A DNA stretch of 39,312 bases from an uncultured Planctomycetaceae bacterium (lineage in GTDB: Bacteria; Planctomycetota; Planctomycetia; Planctomycetales; Planctomycetaceae), in assembly GCA_937916515.1 (NCBI GenBank), contig CALFSX010000280.1:1-39312 (forward strand). Reading direction: 5' to 3'. Shown here one piece after another: positions 8,049 to 16,736 of this stretch. Made by a program: the position numbers and the translations under genes. The notes beneath the pieces are model-generated. The model did no database searches. It was not told where the DNA came from and saw nothing but the letters and a program-made list of their open reading frames with translations. Every line of letters begins with the position of its first letter. Position 1 is the stretch's first letter.

Positions 8049-9019
8049 GTTCCGCTTTCCTTCACAATTTCCAGAAACGCTTCTTCCAAAGTCAGGTCGC
8101 GTCGTTTCATGCTGAGAATGCTTATTCCGGCGGCTCGCAGAGAATCAATTGTTCGATCGACAGCCGCCTGATCGGCCAGTTTGGCGTCGATCTGCAGAAT
8201 GCCGTCGGCCATCACAAGCGGTGAACTGACAGTGGCGTCGCCAAAACATTGGCGAGCCGCCGCTTCTGTGCCAGCTGCTTCGGGGCCAGCCAATCGAAAC
8301 ACCAGCGGCGATTCTTCCAGCGCCTGAGTGAGTTCTTTAACGCTGCCGGTTTTTCTCACCTGGCCATTTGTCAGAATGGCCACGCTTTCGCAGATGAGTT
8401 CAATTTCCTGCAACAGGTGACTATTCAGAAATACGGTGGCTCCTTCTTGAGAAAGCCGTCGCAGCACTTCGCGAATTTCTTTGCGACCAACCGGGTCAAC
8501 TCCATCAGTTGGTTCGTCAAGAATGATCAGTTCCGGTTTGTGCAACATTGCCTGAGCCAGGCCAAGTCTTTGCTGCATGCCCTTGCTGTAACCGCTGACA
8601 CGGTCTTTTTCGCGGCCCTTTAAGCCGACCACGTCCAGCAGTTCGGGTGCACGACGGTTGACTTCAGCCACGCTAAGCCCGCTTAAGCAGCCATAGTATT
8701 CCAGAGCGCTGCTGCCGGTGAGGTGTCGTGGGATACGATGATTTTCCGGCAGATAACCGATCCGTCGCCTGGCGGCCAGTTCTCCCGCCTGGTGTCCAAG
8801 CACGGTCGCTTCACCGGCAGATTTGCGGACGATTCCCAGCAATACTTTAATCAACGTCGTCTTGCCGGCACCATTCGGTCCCAGCAAGCCATAGATCTTT
8901 CCTTTCGGAACTTCCAGAGTCACCTTTTGCAGGGCGTGAAGTTTTCGCCGACGGATCAGCCCACCGTGATACGTTTTTTCCAGGTCTTTCACCTGAATCA
9001 CTGCTTCTGTAGTCACCAC
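8045..9019 (-). CDS. ABC transporter ATP-binding protein
   Basis: This is the cytosolic ATPase partner of the permease encoded next to it, 324 aa. It has Walker A (GPNGAGKTT), signature motif (VSGYSKGMQQRLGLAQAM), Walker B (LIILDEPTDGVDP) and the H-loop region (NSHLLQEIE). The C-terminal 100 residues form the accessory domain common in ABC-2 (CcmA-like) ATPases. The start is GTG at 9019, preceded on the coding strand by GAGGA with about 5 nt spacing. The stop overlaps the permease start. The ClC gene ends 54 bp upstream on the same strand, so all three could be co-transcribed. Confidence 0.93.
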   Translation of the reverse strand: MVTTEAVIQVKDLEKTYHGGLIRRRKLHALQKVTLEVPKGKIYGLLGPNGAGKTTLIKVLLGIVRKSAGEATVLGHQAGELAARRRIGYLPENHRIPRHLTGSSALEYYGCLSGLSVAEVNRRAPELLDVVGLKGREKDRVSGYSKGMQQRLGLAQAMLHKPELIILDEPTDGVDPVGRKEIREVLRRLSQEGATVFLNSHLLQEIELICESVAILTNGQVRKTGSVKELTQALEESPLVFRLAGPEAAGTEAAARQCFGDATVSSPLVMADGILQIDAKLADQAAVDRTIDSLRAAGISILSMKRRDLTLEEAFLEIVKESGT

Positions 9020-9073
9020 AACGTTCCTCGCAAATTGATGCCGACGCTTCTGCTGTTCCTACAAGACGCAGTT

Positions 9074-10996
9074 TTAAACGTCCTGTTCTCGCACGTCTGC
9101 CTGTCTGGAAGACAGTTGACGGTTGTACGCTCCAATGGTTTCTTTGCGTCGCAGCATGCCCAGCAATTTCCCGGGTTCGACCGGATCCATCACTGGCAGT
9201 TCATCCAGATTTAATGCGGTGAACTTTCGCAGTGCCACGTTCAGGTCGTCGTCTGGTTTGACGCTTAAAAAGTTGGTGGTCATCACGTCGGCAGCGTCGG
9301 CCAGCTGCCAGATTGTTTCGTCGTAGATGTAAGATCGAACATCGTCTGCGGAAAAGATGCCCACCATTTTCCCCTGATCATCAACGACAGGGAAATAGTG
9401 CTGATGAGTCGTGCTTAAGAGCTTGACAATGGCTGATAGTGGCATCGCTTCCGGAACGTTTTTAATGCGACGATCCGTCTTGATCGCATCTTTCACTTTG
9501 ATTCCTTCAAGCACGTCCACCATAAAGTCGCCGCGATGAGCGGGAGACTCCAGACGAGACGGTACCTGCTTCTTGTACAAAGTCGTGCCGCTGCACAGCA
9601 GAAAGCACAGCGTCGAAACCCACATCGTGGGCAGCAACAACTGGTAACTTCCCGTCATTTCGGAAACCATGATAATGGTAGAAATGGGAGCTCGCGCAAT
9701 GCCGGCGAAAAATCCGGCCATCGCAACAACGCCGAAGGCTCCAGGGGAAACTGACAGCCAGCCAAAGCTTTGCACGGCTTTTCCGGTGGCAACACCAATA
9801 CAACCCCCGATCACCATCGATGGCCCAAACACTCCACCGGAACCGCCGGAACTAATCGTCAGTGACGTGGTCAGAATTTTCATCAGTCCCACGGTTAACA
9901 GCATCGTTACCGTCAGCTTTTCGGGAGATTCCAAAGCCGTCTGCAGAACGCCATAGCCAGTGGCCAGCACCGCCAGAGAAGATCGATCCTGTCCGCAGGC
10001 GTAGTACAGGCCAATCGCGACGCAGCCGGTTAACAATGCTCCAATGGCTGGTTTGATATGTCGAGGCCCCGGCACTCGTTTGAAAATATCGTGAACGCCA
10101 TAGAAAACTTTGATATAGCAAACGCCAACCAACGCCAGCACAAGAGACATCAAGCCGTAGGGAATCAACTCCGCCAACGACGACATGCTGTAAGCCGGAA
10201 GCTTTCCGAATACATGGCTGAAGGTCATGCCAGTGGGCAGAAACAAACCATACAAAGAATACGCAACGATCGAGGAAATGGCGGTCGGAACAATCACTTC
10301 CGATTCCAGATCCGCGTCGCGATACATAATTTCGCCAGCGAAAATCGCGCCCGCCAGGGGAGCTCGAAAAATGGCGCCGATGCCAGCTCCCATGCCAGCC
10401 GCCAGCATAATACGACGGTCGCGAGCGGAAAGTCCCATTCGCTGGCCAAGAAACGAGCCCAGTGCTGCACCGATCTGCGCGATCGGGCCTTCACGCCCCC
10501 CCGAGCCCGCGGTTCCCAGAGTAATGGCAGAAGCCAGTGTCTTCACCATGGCGACCTTGAAAGGAATGTTGCCGCGTTTACGGTGAAAAGCATCAATGGC
10601 ACCGTCCGTGCCGTGTCCCTCCGCTTCAGGAGCAAACGTGTAAACCAACCAGCCGGACAGTAATCCGCCGACAACCATCACCGCCAGCAGAGCACCAAAA
10701 TTCAGCACGGCGTCCGATGGGTGAAACATGTGGTGTTCCCCCTTGGCTCCCGCTGGCGAAAATCCGGCAAATTGAGAGGTCGCATACCTGGTAACAAACT
10801 GCCCGGCGACATCAAAAATGATCGCTCCAATTCCAGCCGTGATCCCCACAATCATTGACAGGAAGAACCACTTCCCAGTGAACGGTGAGTGAAATAATTT
10901 CATGAACGACCAAAATCCCAACGAAATACAACAAACGAATAACTCAACCGGGCTCATGGTGGCGACCTGACTGCCCGGCGAAAGCTTAATTGCCAC
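9074..10996 (-). CDS. ClC-type chloride channel/antiporter with CBS domains
   Basis: This is a 640-aa ClC family membrane protein that moves chloride, or exchanges it for protons. The family motifs are clear: TAGSGGREGPIAQIG contains the GREGP gate glutamate, GIFRAPLAG-type sequence appears as GAIFRAPLAGAIFAGE, and the GxFGP motif is SGGSGGVFGPSMVIGG. A tandem CBS pair follows at the C-terminus (about 500-625: VKDAIKTDRRI... and AADVMTTNFLSV...), probably binding adenine nucleotides. The start is taken as GTG at 10996. An ATG 13 codons later is also possible, and neither has a strong ribosome site. It may be co-transcribed with the ABC genes downstream. Confidence 0.92.
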   Translation of the reverse strand: MAIKLSPGSQVATMSPVELFVCCISLGFWSFMKLFHSPFTGKWFFLSMIVGITAGIGAIIFDVAGQFVTRYATSQFAGFSPAGAKGEHHMFHPSDAVLNFGALLAVMVVGGLLSGWLVYTFAPEAEGHGTDGAIDAFHRKRGNIPFKVAMVKTLASAITLGTAGSGGREGPIAQIGAALGSFLGQRMGLSARDRRIMLAAGMGAGIGAIFRAPLAGAIFAGEIMYRDADLESEVIVPTAISSIVAYSLYGLFLPTGMTFSHVFGKLPAYSMSSLAELIPYGLMSLVLALVGVCYIKVFYGVHDIFKRVPGPRHIKPAIGALLTGCVAIGLYYACGQDRSSLAVLATGYGVLQTALESPEKLTVTMLLTVGLMKILTTSLTISSGGSGGVFGPSMVIGGCIGVATGKAVQSFGWLSVSPGAFGVVAMAGFFAGIARAPISTIIMVSEMTGSYQLLLPTMWVSTLCFLLCSGTTLYKKQVPSRLESPAHRGDFMVDVLEGIKVKDAIKTDRRIKNVPEAMPLSAIVKLLSTTHQHYFPVVDDQGKMVGIFSADDVRSYIYDETIWQLADAADVMTTNFLSVKPDDDLNVALRKFTALNLDELPVMDPVEPGKLLGMLRRKETIGAYNRQLSSRQADVREQDV

Positions 10997-11353
10997 TTTC
11001 CAGCAGTACTTTCGTGAATTGCATTCATTTTCGCTAGTGCGTTGCCTCAGTTTCGATTTTTGGGACAGCCGCTAAGCCCGGCTCGCAAAGAACCAGGCCC
11101 CGGGCCCGACTTCAAGCACCAACGCACACAACCGCTGCCTCCCAAAGCTGCCGCTTCGCCGCTGCCCAAACCATGACTGAGATGCCCAGTGCCGGCTGTC
11201 AAATGGAAGGCGACTCCAATAAAGTCTCGAAAACAGGTGTGCGTACCAGCAAATGCGGGCTCCGCGGTTGCTCTTTTGTCGTTCAAATTCACGGCGAGAA
11301 TCCGTCGTGTTTTGTTAGAGTCTTACTTAGGGTTATACGCGCAAGATGCGCAC

Positions 11354-11447
11354 ATGTTGGCCATAGCGACAACGGAGCGGCGCGCCGATTCGAGCGTTCC
11401 ACGTCTTTCTGCGGGCCACGCCGCTGGGTCAAGGGCGAAGACCTTGC
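11354..11447 (-). repeat. Dispersed 'caaggg' repeat, copy 3 (inverted)
   Basis: Read on the minus strand this shows caaggtcttcgcccttgacc, then cgtggcccgcagaaagacgtgg, then ccgctccgttgtcgctatgg, matching the other copies with substitutions. The hairpin arm has one changed base relative to copies 1, 2, 4 and 5. Similarity with copy 5 seems to continue a few bases past the usual end ('ccaacatg'). It is the only copy in the opposite orientation. Confidence 0.7.
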
Positions 11448-11514
11448 TGGGGATTTAAGAAAAACACCCGCAGTGCCAGCGACGTGGGCGCGCGTTAGTA
11501 CGTCGTGCGATACA

Positions 11515-11561
11515 CTGACGTAGCCGACAGGACCAGCATCTCCCTGAAGCCCCTACGTCAG
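11515..11561. promoter_or_regulatory. Inverted repeat upstream of mcrBC
   Basis: CTGACGTAG (11515-11523) is repeated exactly in inverse as CTACGTCAG (11553-11561), with a 29-nt spacer, 45 nt before the mcrB start. The spacing suits a pair of regulator sites or a leader stem-loop. No regulator gene is encoded next to the module, so any protein acting here is unknown. Confidence 0.4.
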
Positions 11562-11606
11562 CGCCCTGCAGTCGCGTAACCAAACGGAACAACAGGAGTA
11601 ATTCAC

Positions 11607-14324
11607 GTGTCGATCCCGGATTTTCAAGCAATCATGCTGCCGTTTCTTCAGGTGCTCGAAGGGGGCGAGGAAATGTCGACCAATGAGGTTGTTCATGAAT
11701 TGGCTGACCATTTTCAGTTGTCAGACGAAGAACGAACTGAGATGCAACCTGCTGGTGGGGCTCAGCTGTTTCGCAATCGAGTCCATTGGGCCAAGCTTCA
11801 CTTGAAGAACGCTGAGCTAATCAACAATCCGTCGCGTGGTGTGGTCTGCCTGAGTGATGAAGGACGCGAGGTGCTTGCTGATCCACCGGAACGCATTGAC
11901 ATTCCGTTTCTGAAGCAATTCGACGCCTATCGTACATTTCTTAATCGCAGCAAGACCGCTGCCGCCGAGCCTGATTCTAATGTTGAAGACGTGGAGCTTG
12001 CGCCGCCGTTCGACCAGTTGTTCGGGGACATGGAAAACGCGCATTCCGTCCTCGACACGTTTGCCGACGTGTTGCAGGAGTTGAAGTGCGACTCCGAAGT
12101 TCAGGATGTGCGAGCCAGCATCAGCCTGCAGCGATGGAGCGGTCAGCGTGTTCGGATGCGCATCAACTACGCCAAATGGGCGGTATTTGGCTATCGGATG
12201 GAGCGAGGGGAAGGAGCGTATCAGATAGTCCTTCCACAAGGAGATCCTGCCGAGCGTCTGGTGAAGGCCCCGCACGCCTTTGCTGAACGGCTGGAAGACA
12301 CCACGTATGTTTTGGGTTGGATTTCACAAAGTAACTTCGAAATGCACCGCGAGACTTTATGGGCTTCGATGCGAACGTCACTGCAAGCGGTGCACCGAAA
12401 CTTCTCTCAGTGGGCATCCTCACCTTACACGAACGCCAATCGTTCTGAGTTGTACACCATTATTCTCAACCCGGAACAGCGTCTTGGTGTGCTGCTATCA
12501 GGTGTTGATTCACCGGACGATATCACAAACTCACCCGAAACGAAGTATTGGTTGATTGCTCCCGGACGCGGTGCGGAACTCTGGGATGAATGGCAGCGAG
12601 ACGGAGCGATGAGCATTGGTTGGGAAGATGTCGGCAGTCTTGATGAGTTTGGCACGAAGGCGGAAATCGTCGACGCTTTGAAGGCCGCTTATCCGGACGA
12701 AGGAGCCAAAAACGTGGCTTACATGCTTTGGGCCTTTTTACGTGGAATCAAAGTCGGGGACGTAATCTTCGCCAAGCGTGGAAGGTCGAACATTCTTGGG
12801 TGGGGCCTGGTCACGTCGTCGTATCAATTCGACTCAAATCGATCGCCGCATCCTCATGCTCGCCAGGTCGACTGGAAGAGCAGCGACGAGTTTCCAGTGC
12901 CAGACTCGTACCAGACCATGCTGCCGATGAAAACTCTGACAGCGATGGGCGACAAACCTGAGTTTCTCGATGCCATGTCGAGCGTCTACAGCGATATCCC
13001 CGGACTGGAAGAGGACGATGACGGTGTTCAACGGACATGGTGGCTCAATGCCAATCCAAGTCGATGGGATCCAGGCACGTTTCCCATCGGGCACGAAGAA
13101 TTCTATACGCCCTACACCAGCCAGGGAACGATGCGTCGGATTCAGCAGGCTTTCAGAAGTGCGAAGACCGGCGACCAAATTCTGATTTATGTAACTTCTC
13201 CGCAGCGTTACCTGTGGGGATTGGCCACAGTGACCGCTGGATTGCAGGACACGGATCAAAAGGAACTGCGATTTCGTTTGGATACGGAATTTGCCCGTCG
13301 CGTCCCGTTGGAAGAAATGAAAGCGGAAACAAGTCTGGCTCAGTGCGTACCGCTCATTCAACCTCAAGGTTCGCTGTTTCCACTGACGGTTGATGAATTC
13401 ACCACCTTGAAGGCGTTGACCGAACGGGTTCCTTTCACTGAGCGGTTGCCTGAATACACCCGGGAAGACGCTTTGAACGACCTGTTCATGCCGGGAGAAA
13501 CACTGGACAGGGTTGTCAGTCTGCTGAAGAGAAAACGAAATGTGATTCTTCAAGGAGCTCCAGGAACGGGCAAGACGTTTGTCGCTCGGCGGATAGCGTA
13601 TCTGGTCATGGGTGTCAAAGACTCGACTCGCGCACCGATGATGCAGTTTCATCAGTCAACGTGCTACGAAGATTTCATTCAGGGATACCGACCTGATGGT
13701 AAAGGTGGATTCACACTAAAGGATGGCACGTTCTACGAATTTTGCCGCCGCGCTGTGCTGCAGCCTGATCAGGCGTTTGTCTTCATCATTGATGAGATCA
13801 ACCGCGGGAATCTGTCGAAGGTCTTCGGTGAATTGATGATGTTGATTGAGGCGGACAAACGCGATGCAAGCTTTGCCGTTCAGTTGGGCTATTCAACGGA
13901 AGAAGAGGAACTGTTTTATGTTCCATCAAATGTGTATTTGCTCGGCACGATGAACACCGCGGACCGGTCGTTGTCTTTAGTTGACTTTGCGTTACGACGT
14001 CGGTTCGCTTTTGTTGAACTCGCTCCCGGTTTTGATTCACCGGAATTCGAAACCTGCCTTGTGGCTCAAGGCGTGTCCGCAAACTGCGTGAGCGAAATAC
14101 GTCGTCGCATGAATCAGCTGAACGATCATATTTTGCAGGATGCCCATAATCTCGGCCGCGGATTTTGTATCGGCCACAGTTTCTTTGTACCCACGGAACA
14201 CATCTCTGACGAAGCACAGTGGCTGGACGACATCATTGAATATGAAATCGTGCCGCTCATTGAAGAATACTGGGTTGATGACGACAAACAGAGAAACGCG
14301 GCTTTGGAAATGGTGCGAGACTAA
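11607..14324 (+). CDS. mcrB: McrB-like GTPase with winged helix and two EVE-like domains
   Basis: This is the NTP-driven, modification-sensing subunit of a type IV (McrBC) restriction system, 905 aa. The GTG start at 11607 has AGGAG 8 nt upstream. Domains in order are as follows. Residues 1-92 resemble the Mrr_N winged helix. Residues 93-310 are unassigned. Residues 313-425 are EVE/PUA-like (YWLIAPG, MSIGWEDVG, GDVIFAKRGRSNILGWGLV, ARQVDW). Residues 477-600 form a second EVE-like domain (TWWLNANPSRW, YTSQGTMRRIQQAF, GDQILIYVTSP). Residues 640-905 are the McrB-type AAA+ GTPase with Walker A GAPGTGKT (650-657), Walker B FIIDEINRGN (726-735), the McrB signature MNTADRSL (782-789) and an arginine-rich LRRRF. 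EVE domains in this family are known or predicted to read modified bases. McrC follows 2 nt later. Unusually, both reader domains sit in one chain. Confidence 0.9.
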   Translation: MSIPDFQAIMLPFLQVLEGGEEMSTNEVVHELADHFQLSDEERTEMQPAGGAQLFRNRVHWAKLHLKNAELINNPSRGVVCLSDEGREVLADPPERIDIPFLKQFDAYRTFLNRSKTAAAEPDSNVEDVELAPPFDQLFGDMENAHSVLDTFADVLQELKCDSEVQDVRASISLQRWSGQRVRMRINYAKWAVFGYRMERGEGAYQIVLPQGDPAERLVKAPHAFAERLEDTTYVLGWISQSNFEMHRETLWASMRTSLQAVHRNFSQWASSPYTNANRSELYTIILNPEQRLGVLLSGVDSPDDITNSPETKYWLIAPGRGAELWDEWQRDGAMSIGWEDVGSLDEFGTKAEIVDALKAAYPDEGAKNVAYMLWAFLRGIKVGDVIFAKRGRSNILGWGLVTSSYQFDSNRSPHPHARQVDWKSSDEFPVPDSYQTMLPMKTLTAMGDKPEFLDAMSSVYSDIPGLEEDDDGVQRTWWLNANPSRWDPGTFPIGHEEFYTPYTSQGTMRRIQQAFRSAKTGDQILIYVTSPQRYLWGLATVTAGLQDTDQKELRFRLDTEFARRVPLEEMKAETSLAQCVPLIQPQGSLFPLTVDEFTTLKALTERVPFTERLPEYTREDALNDLFMPGETLDRVVSLLKRKRNVILQGAPGTGKTFVARRIAYLVMGVKDSTRAPMMQFHQSTCYEDFIQGYRPDGKGGFTLKDGTFYEFCRRAVLQPDQAFVFIIDEINRGNLSKVFGELMMLIEADKRDASFAVQLGYSTEEEELFYVPSNVYLLGTMNTADRSLSLVDFALRRRFAFVELAPGFDSPEFETCLVAQGVSANCVSEIRRRMNQLNDHILQDAHNLGRGFCIGHSFFVPTEHISDEAQWLDDIIEYEIVPLIEEYWVDDDKQRNAALEMVRD

Positions 14325-14326
14325 TC

Positions 14327-15379
14327 ATGCGAAACCACAAGCCGGCGATACCGATCGCAAATCTCTACTACTTGCTGGCCTACGCTTGGAATCACTACGT
14401 TCCAGGTGAGGAAACGGACCTGGCCACAGAAGGCTTCGACAATATTCACGACCTGCTGGCGTCGGTGCTTTGTCGTGGCATTCGTCGCCTTGCCGTGTGC
14501 GGGCTGGATAAACATTATTCCGAGAACGTCGAACAAGCTGCGAGATTGCGAGGGCGGGTACTGCTGGCAGACAGTTATCGACGACTGACTCACCGGTCAG
14601 GCACTATGATCTGCGAGTTTGATGAGCTTTCGATCGATACCCTGCCCAATCGGATCTTGAAGACCACTGTCGACCAGCTTTTGACTGTTCCATTTGTCCA
14701 CAAGAAAATCCGCCCCGATATCAGGCATGCTCAGAGACTGCTCCAGGGAATTACTCCGATTGCCGTGAATCCCAGAGCGTTTTGTAAAGTGCAGTTGCAT
14801 CGAAACAACAGGCATTATCGTTTGTTGCTTCATATCTGTCGTCTGCTGCACGAGTCCTTGTTGCCTGGTGAAGAAACAGGACACAGTCGATTCAGAGACA
14901 TACTGACGGACGAAACAAGGATGCCTCAGTTGTTTGAAAAATTCGTTTTCAACTTTGCTGAAATGCACCTGAAGAATACAAAGGTGTCTTCCGAACGAAT
15001 GCGATGGGTTGACGCAACGACTGATGAAAACGTTTTGAGTGTCCTTCCAACAATGTTGACGGACGTCACACTTGAATCACCAAGCCGCAAGACGATTCTC
15101 GACTGCAAGTTCTATAAAGAAGCGTTGGTTGCCCGAAAAGAGAAACTCCGATTTCATTCCGCTCACCTTTATCAACTGAACGCCTACCTGCAAAACAAAG
15201 CGAAGCAATCGGGCTGGGAGCAAGTGAACGGAATCCTGCTATATCCAGCGGTCGATCATCATTGTGATTATCGATTTCGACTTCTTGGTCATGACGCTCA
15301 AGTGCGAAGCGTTGACCTGGACAAGCCGTGGTCGCAAATTGAGGAGCAATTGACCAGCATCCTCGGTGCATCGACTTGA
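14327..15379 (+). CDS. mcrC: McrC-like restriction endonuclease subunit
   Basis: This is the nuclease partner of McrB, 350 aa. The N-terminal half (IPIANLYYLLAYAWN) is the McrC region that contacts the McrB ring. The C-terminal half carries a PD-(D/E)xK nuclease core: D246 in TDVTLE and D259-x-K261 in ILDCKFYKEA, followed by HLYQLNAYL, a typical helix of McrC nucleases. The catalytic residues appear intact, so the system may be active. It starts 2 nt after the mcrB stop and is clearly co-translated with it. The gene ends against a convergent PEP-CTERM gene. Confidence 0.9.
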   Translation: MRNHKPAIPIANLYYLLAYAWNHYVPGEETDLATEGFDNIHDLLASVLCRGIRRLAVCGLDKHYSENVEQAARLRGRVLLADSYRRLTHRSGTMICEFDELSIDTLPNRILKTTVDQLLTVPFVHKKIRPDIRHAQRLLQGITPIAVNPRAFCKVQLHRNNRHYRLLLHICRLLHESLLPGEETGHSRFRDILTDETRMPQLFEKFVFNFAEMHLKNTKVSSERMRWVDATTDENVLSVLPTMLTDVTLESPSRKTILDCKFYKEALVARKEKLRFHSAHLYQLNAYLQNKAKQSGWEQVNGILLYPAVDHHCDYRFRLLGHDAQVRSVDLDKPWSQIEEQLTSILGAST

Positions 15380-15387
15380 GTAACAGT

Positions 15388-15411
15388 GACGTTTAACGTA
15401 TTGAAAACGTC
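15388..15411. terminator. Possible bidirectional hairpin after mcrC
   Basis: GACGTTT (15388-15394) pairs with AAACGTC (15405-15411) over a 10-nt loop, 8 nt after the mcrC stop. It lies between convergent genes. A clear U-tract is lacking, so this is only a candidate transcript end. Confidence 0.3.
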
Positions 15412-15474
15412 CCCGACCTCTGAATGCCGGCGGGACGCGCCAAGGACCAGCGACGTTTCTTGGGAAGTCGCGAA

Positions 15475-16422
15475 TCAGGCCGCCAGCGAGGCTCGGCGGC
15501 GGTAGGCGCACAGGCCGCAGATGCCTGCCAGAGCTATAAAGCTGTTGGGTTCCGGTACAGTCGCTGAGGACCTCAGGGTCCATCCAATGTCCTGGAGAAT
15601 CCCCAGGTCAATTTCGGAATACGTCTTTTTCGCGACGTTAGGATCGATTGCTGGAGTCATCACAGCACCGGGATATGTTGTCAAATCAACGTGCGACAGG
15701 CTGGAGCCAGATGCAAATGTTGCTGGAGCATACATGCGTACCAGATTGCCGCCATTGGCCGCCACGGCATTAGCACCGCTGAAGAATACGTTGTTGCCAG
15801 TCAAATCTGCCGTGTTGCCAATAAAATCTCCGCCAGCAGCGAAGAATGGATCTCCCGAACCATTCACCAGAAATGAATCCAGAACCGAATGTGGTCCGGG
15901 ATCGACACTGTTCAGGCGACTGGTACCGTCGGCACCTGTCAGGCTCAGGAAGCCCAGCGCGTGCGTCACTTCGTGAAGAGCTATTGTGAACAAGTCAAAC
16001 TGGCCAACAGTTGGCGTGTCGTTTTCTGGATTCCAGTTATAACCAAAGTCAAACGTCACAAAACCATCGCTGCCACCAGTAGGATCGATTCCGGTGGTCG
16101 CGTGTTGGTACAGAATTCCGTTGGAAAAACCTGGCGTTACAAAAAAATACGTTCCAGCCGATGCCAGAAACCCGCCGCCATCAGTTTCAGAGGCATTGAC
16201 AGCAAAATCAAGCGTCACGTCGGCGGTATCAAACGTTGCACTTACATAATTGAGCGCAGCTTCAAACGTGTTACGTCGAGTTTGCCCAACAGCGTTGCCG
16301 AGCCCAAAGCCCACGGCTGAATTCCCGTCAGCATAAGTGACATTCCACGAAATAATCCCCGCTGTTGCCGGTGGTACAAATGAGACAAGCACTAAGAACA
16401 CTACAAAAACAGTCGCCCTCAT
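15475..16422 (-). CDS. PEP-CTERM secreted protein with HExxH metalloprotease motif
   Basis: This is a 315-aa exported protein. It has a signal peptide (residues 1-21, ending PPATAG). The central HEVTHALGF (His150, Glu151, His154) is the zinc-binding and catalytic motif of metalloproteases, and related PEP-CTERM proteins carry it. The C-terminus is a sorting signal, VPEPNSFIALAG... with a hydrophobic helix and a YRRR basic tail, for exosortase processing. The metzincin third histidine is not at the usual place (residue 160 is Ser), so the third ligand must come from elsewhere. The ATG at 16422 has GGAGGA just upstream. Its exosortase is not in the window. The substrate is unknown. Confidence 0.8.
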   Translation of the reverse strand: MRATVFVVFLVLVSFVPPATAGIISWNVTYADGNSAVGFGLGNAVGQTRRNTFEAALNYVSATFDTADVTLDFAVNASETDGGGFLASAGTYFFVTPGFSNGILYQHATTGIDPTGGSDGFVTFDFGYNWNPENDTPTVGQFDLFTIALHEVTHALGFLSLTGADGTSRLNSVDPGPHSVLDSFLVNGSGDPFFAAGGDFIGNTADLTGNNVFFSGANAVAANGGNLVRMYAPATFASGSSLSHVDLTTYPGAVMTPAIDPNVAKKTYSEIDLGILQDIGWTLRSSATVPEPNSFIALAGICGLCAYRRRASLAA

Positions 16423-16736
16423 TCGTTCCTCCAGTCAGCTCATGGTGAATCGTGCCGCCGGAGTTTATTTACGCGCAGGACTGAACACAAGTATTGAAAT
16501 ACCAATTTCAGCATGGTTGCCCTGAAAAACAGACAGACAGGCAGACGTTCGTCGGCAGCGTCACGGAGTTCGCAGACGAATAACATTAAAGACCGCTAGT
16601 TCGAGCGATGGACGATCATCAAGCCGTCACAAACTGCCGGGTGATTTCAGTTATAGCGATCTGTCGGCTATGCTGCTGCTGCTGGCTGAAGTTTCCAGTC
16701 ACGCTTGTTAGATGTATTGACCTCAATGATTCGTGC
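16423..16736. other. Divergent intergenic region
   Basis: These 314 bases lie between the PEP-CTERM gene (minus strand) and the DUF4832 gene (plus strand). A longer in-frame reading from an ATG at 16608 is possible, but the coding signal and signal peptide favour the later start. Nothing else was recognised. It must carry promoters for both genes. Confidence 0.5.

Larger units (their letters stand above)
10997..11606. other. Intergenic region upstream of mcrB
   Basis: No convincing gene is seen here. The region holds a reverse-oriented copy of the dispersed 'caaggg' repeat (11354-11447) and a perfect 9-bp inverted repeat (11515-11561) just upstream of mcrB. Short open frames on both strands lack ribosome sites and recognisable content. 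The promoters of both divergent genes (ClC and mcrB) should lie in this space. Confidence 0.55.

Noticed and set aside
11047-11292. 81-residue minus-strand frame between ClC and mcrB
   Set aside because: There is no ribosome site or recognisable content, and its Gly/Ser/Ala-rich composition is typical of chance frames in this gap.
16608-16736. Longer start for the DUF4832 protein at 16608
   Set aside because: A clear signal peptide follows the ATG at 16737; the upstream residues would bury it.
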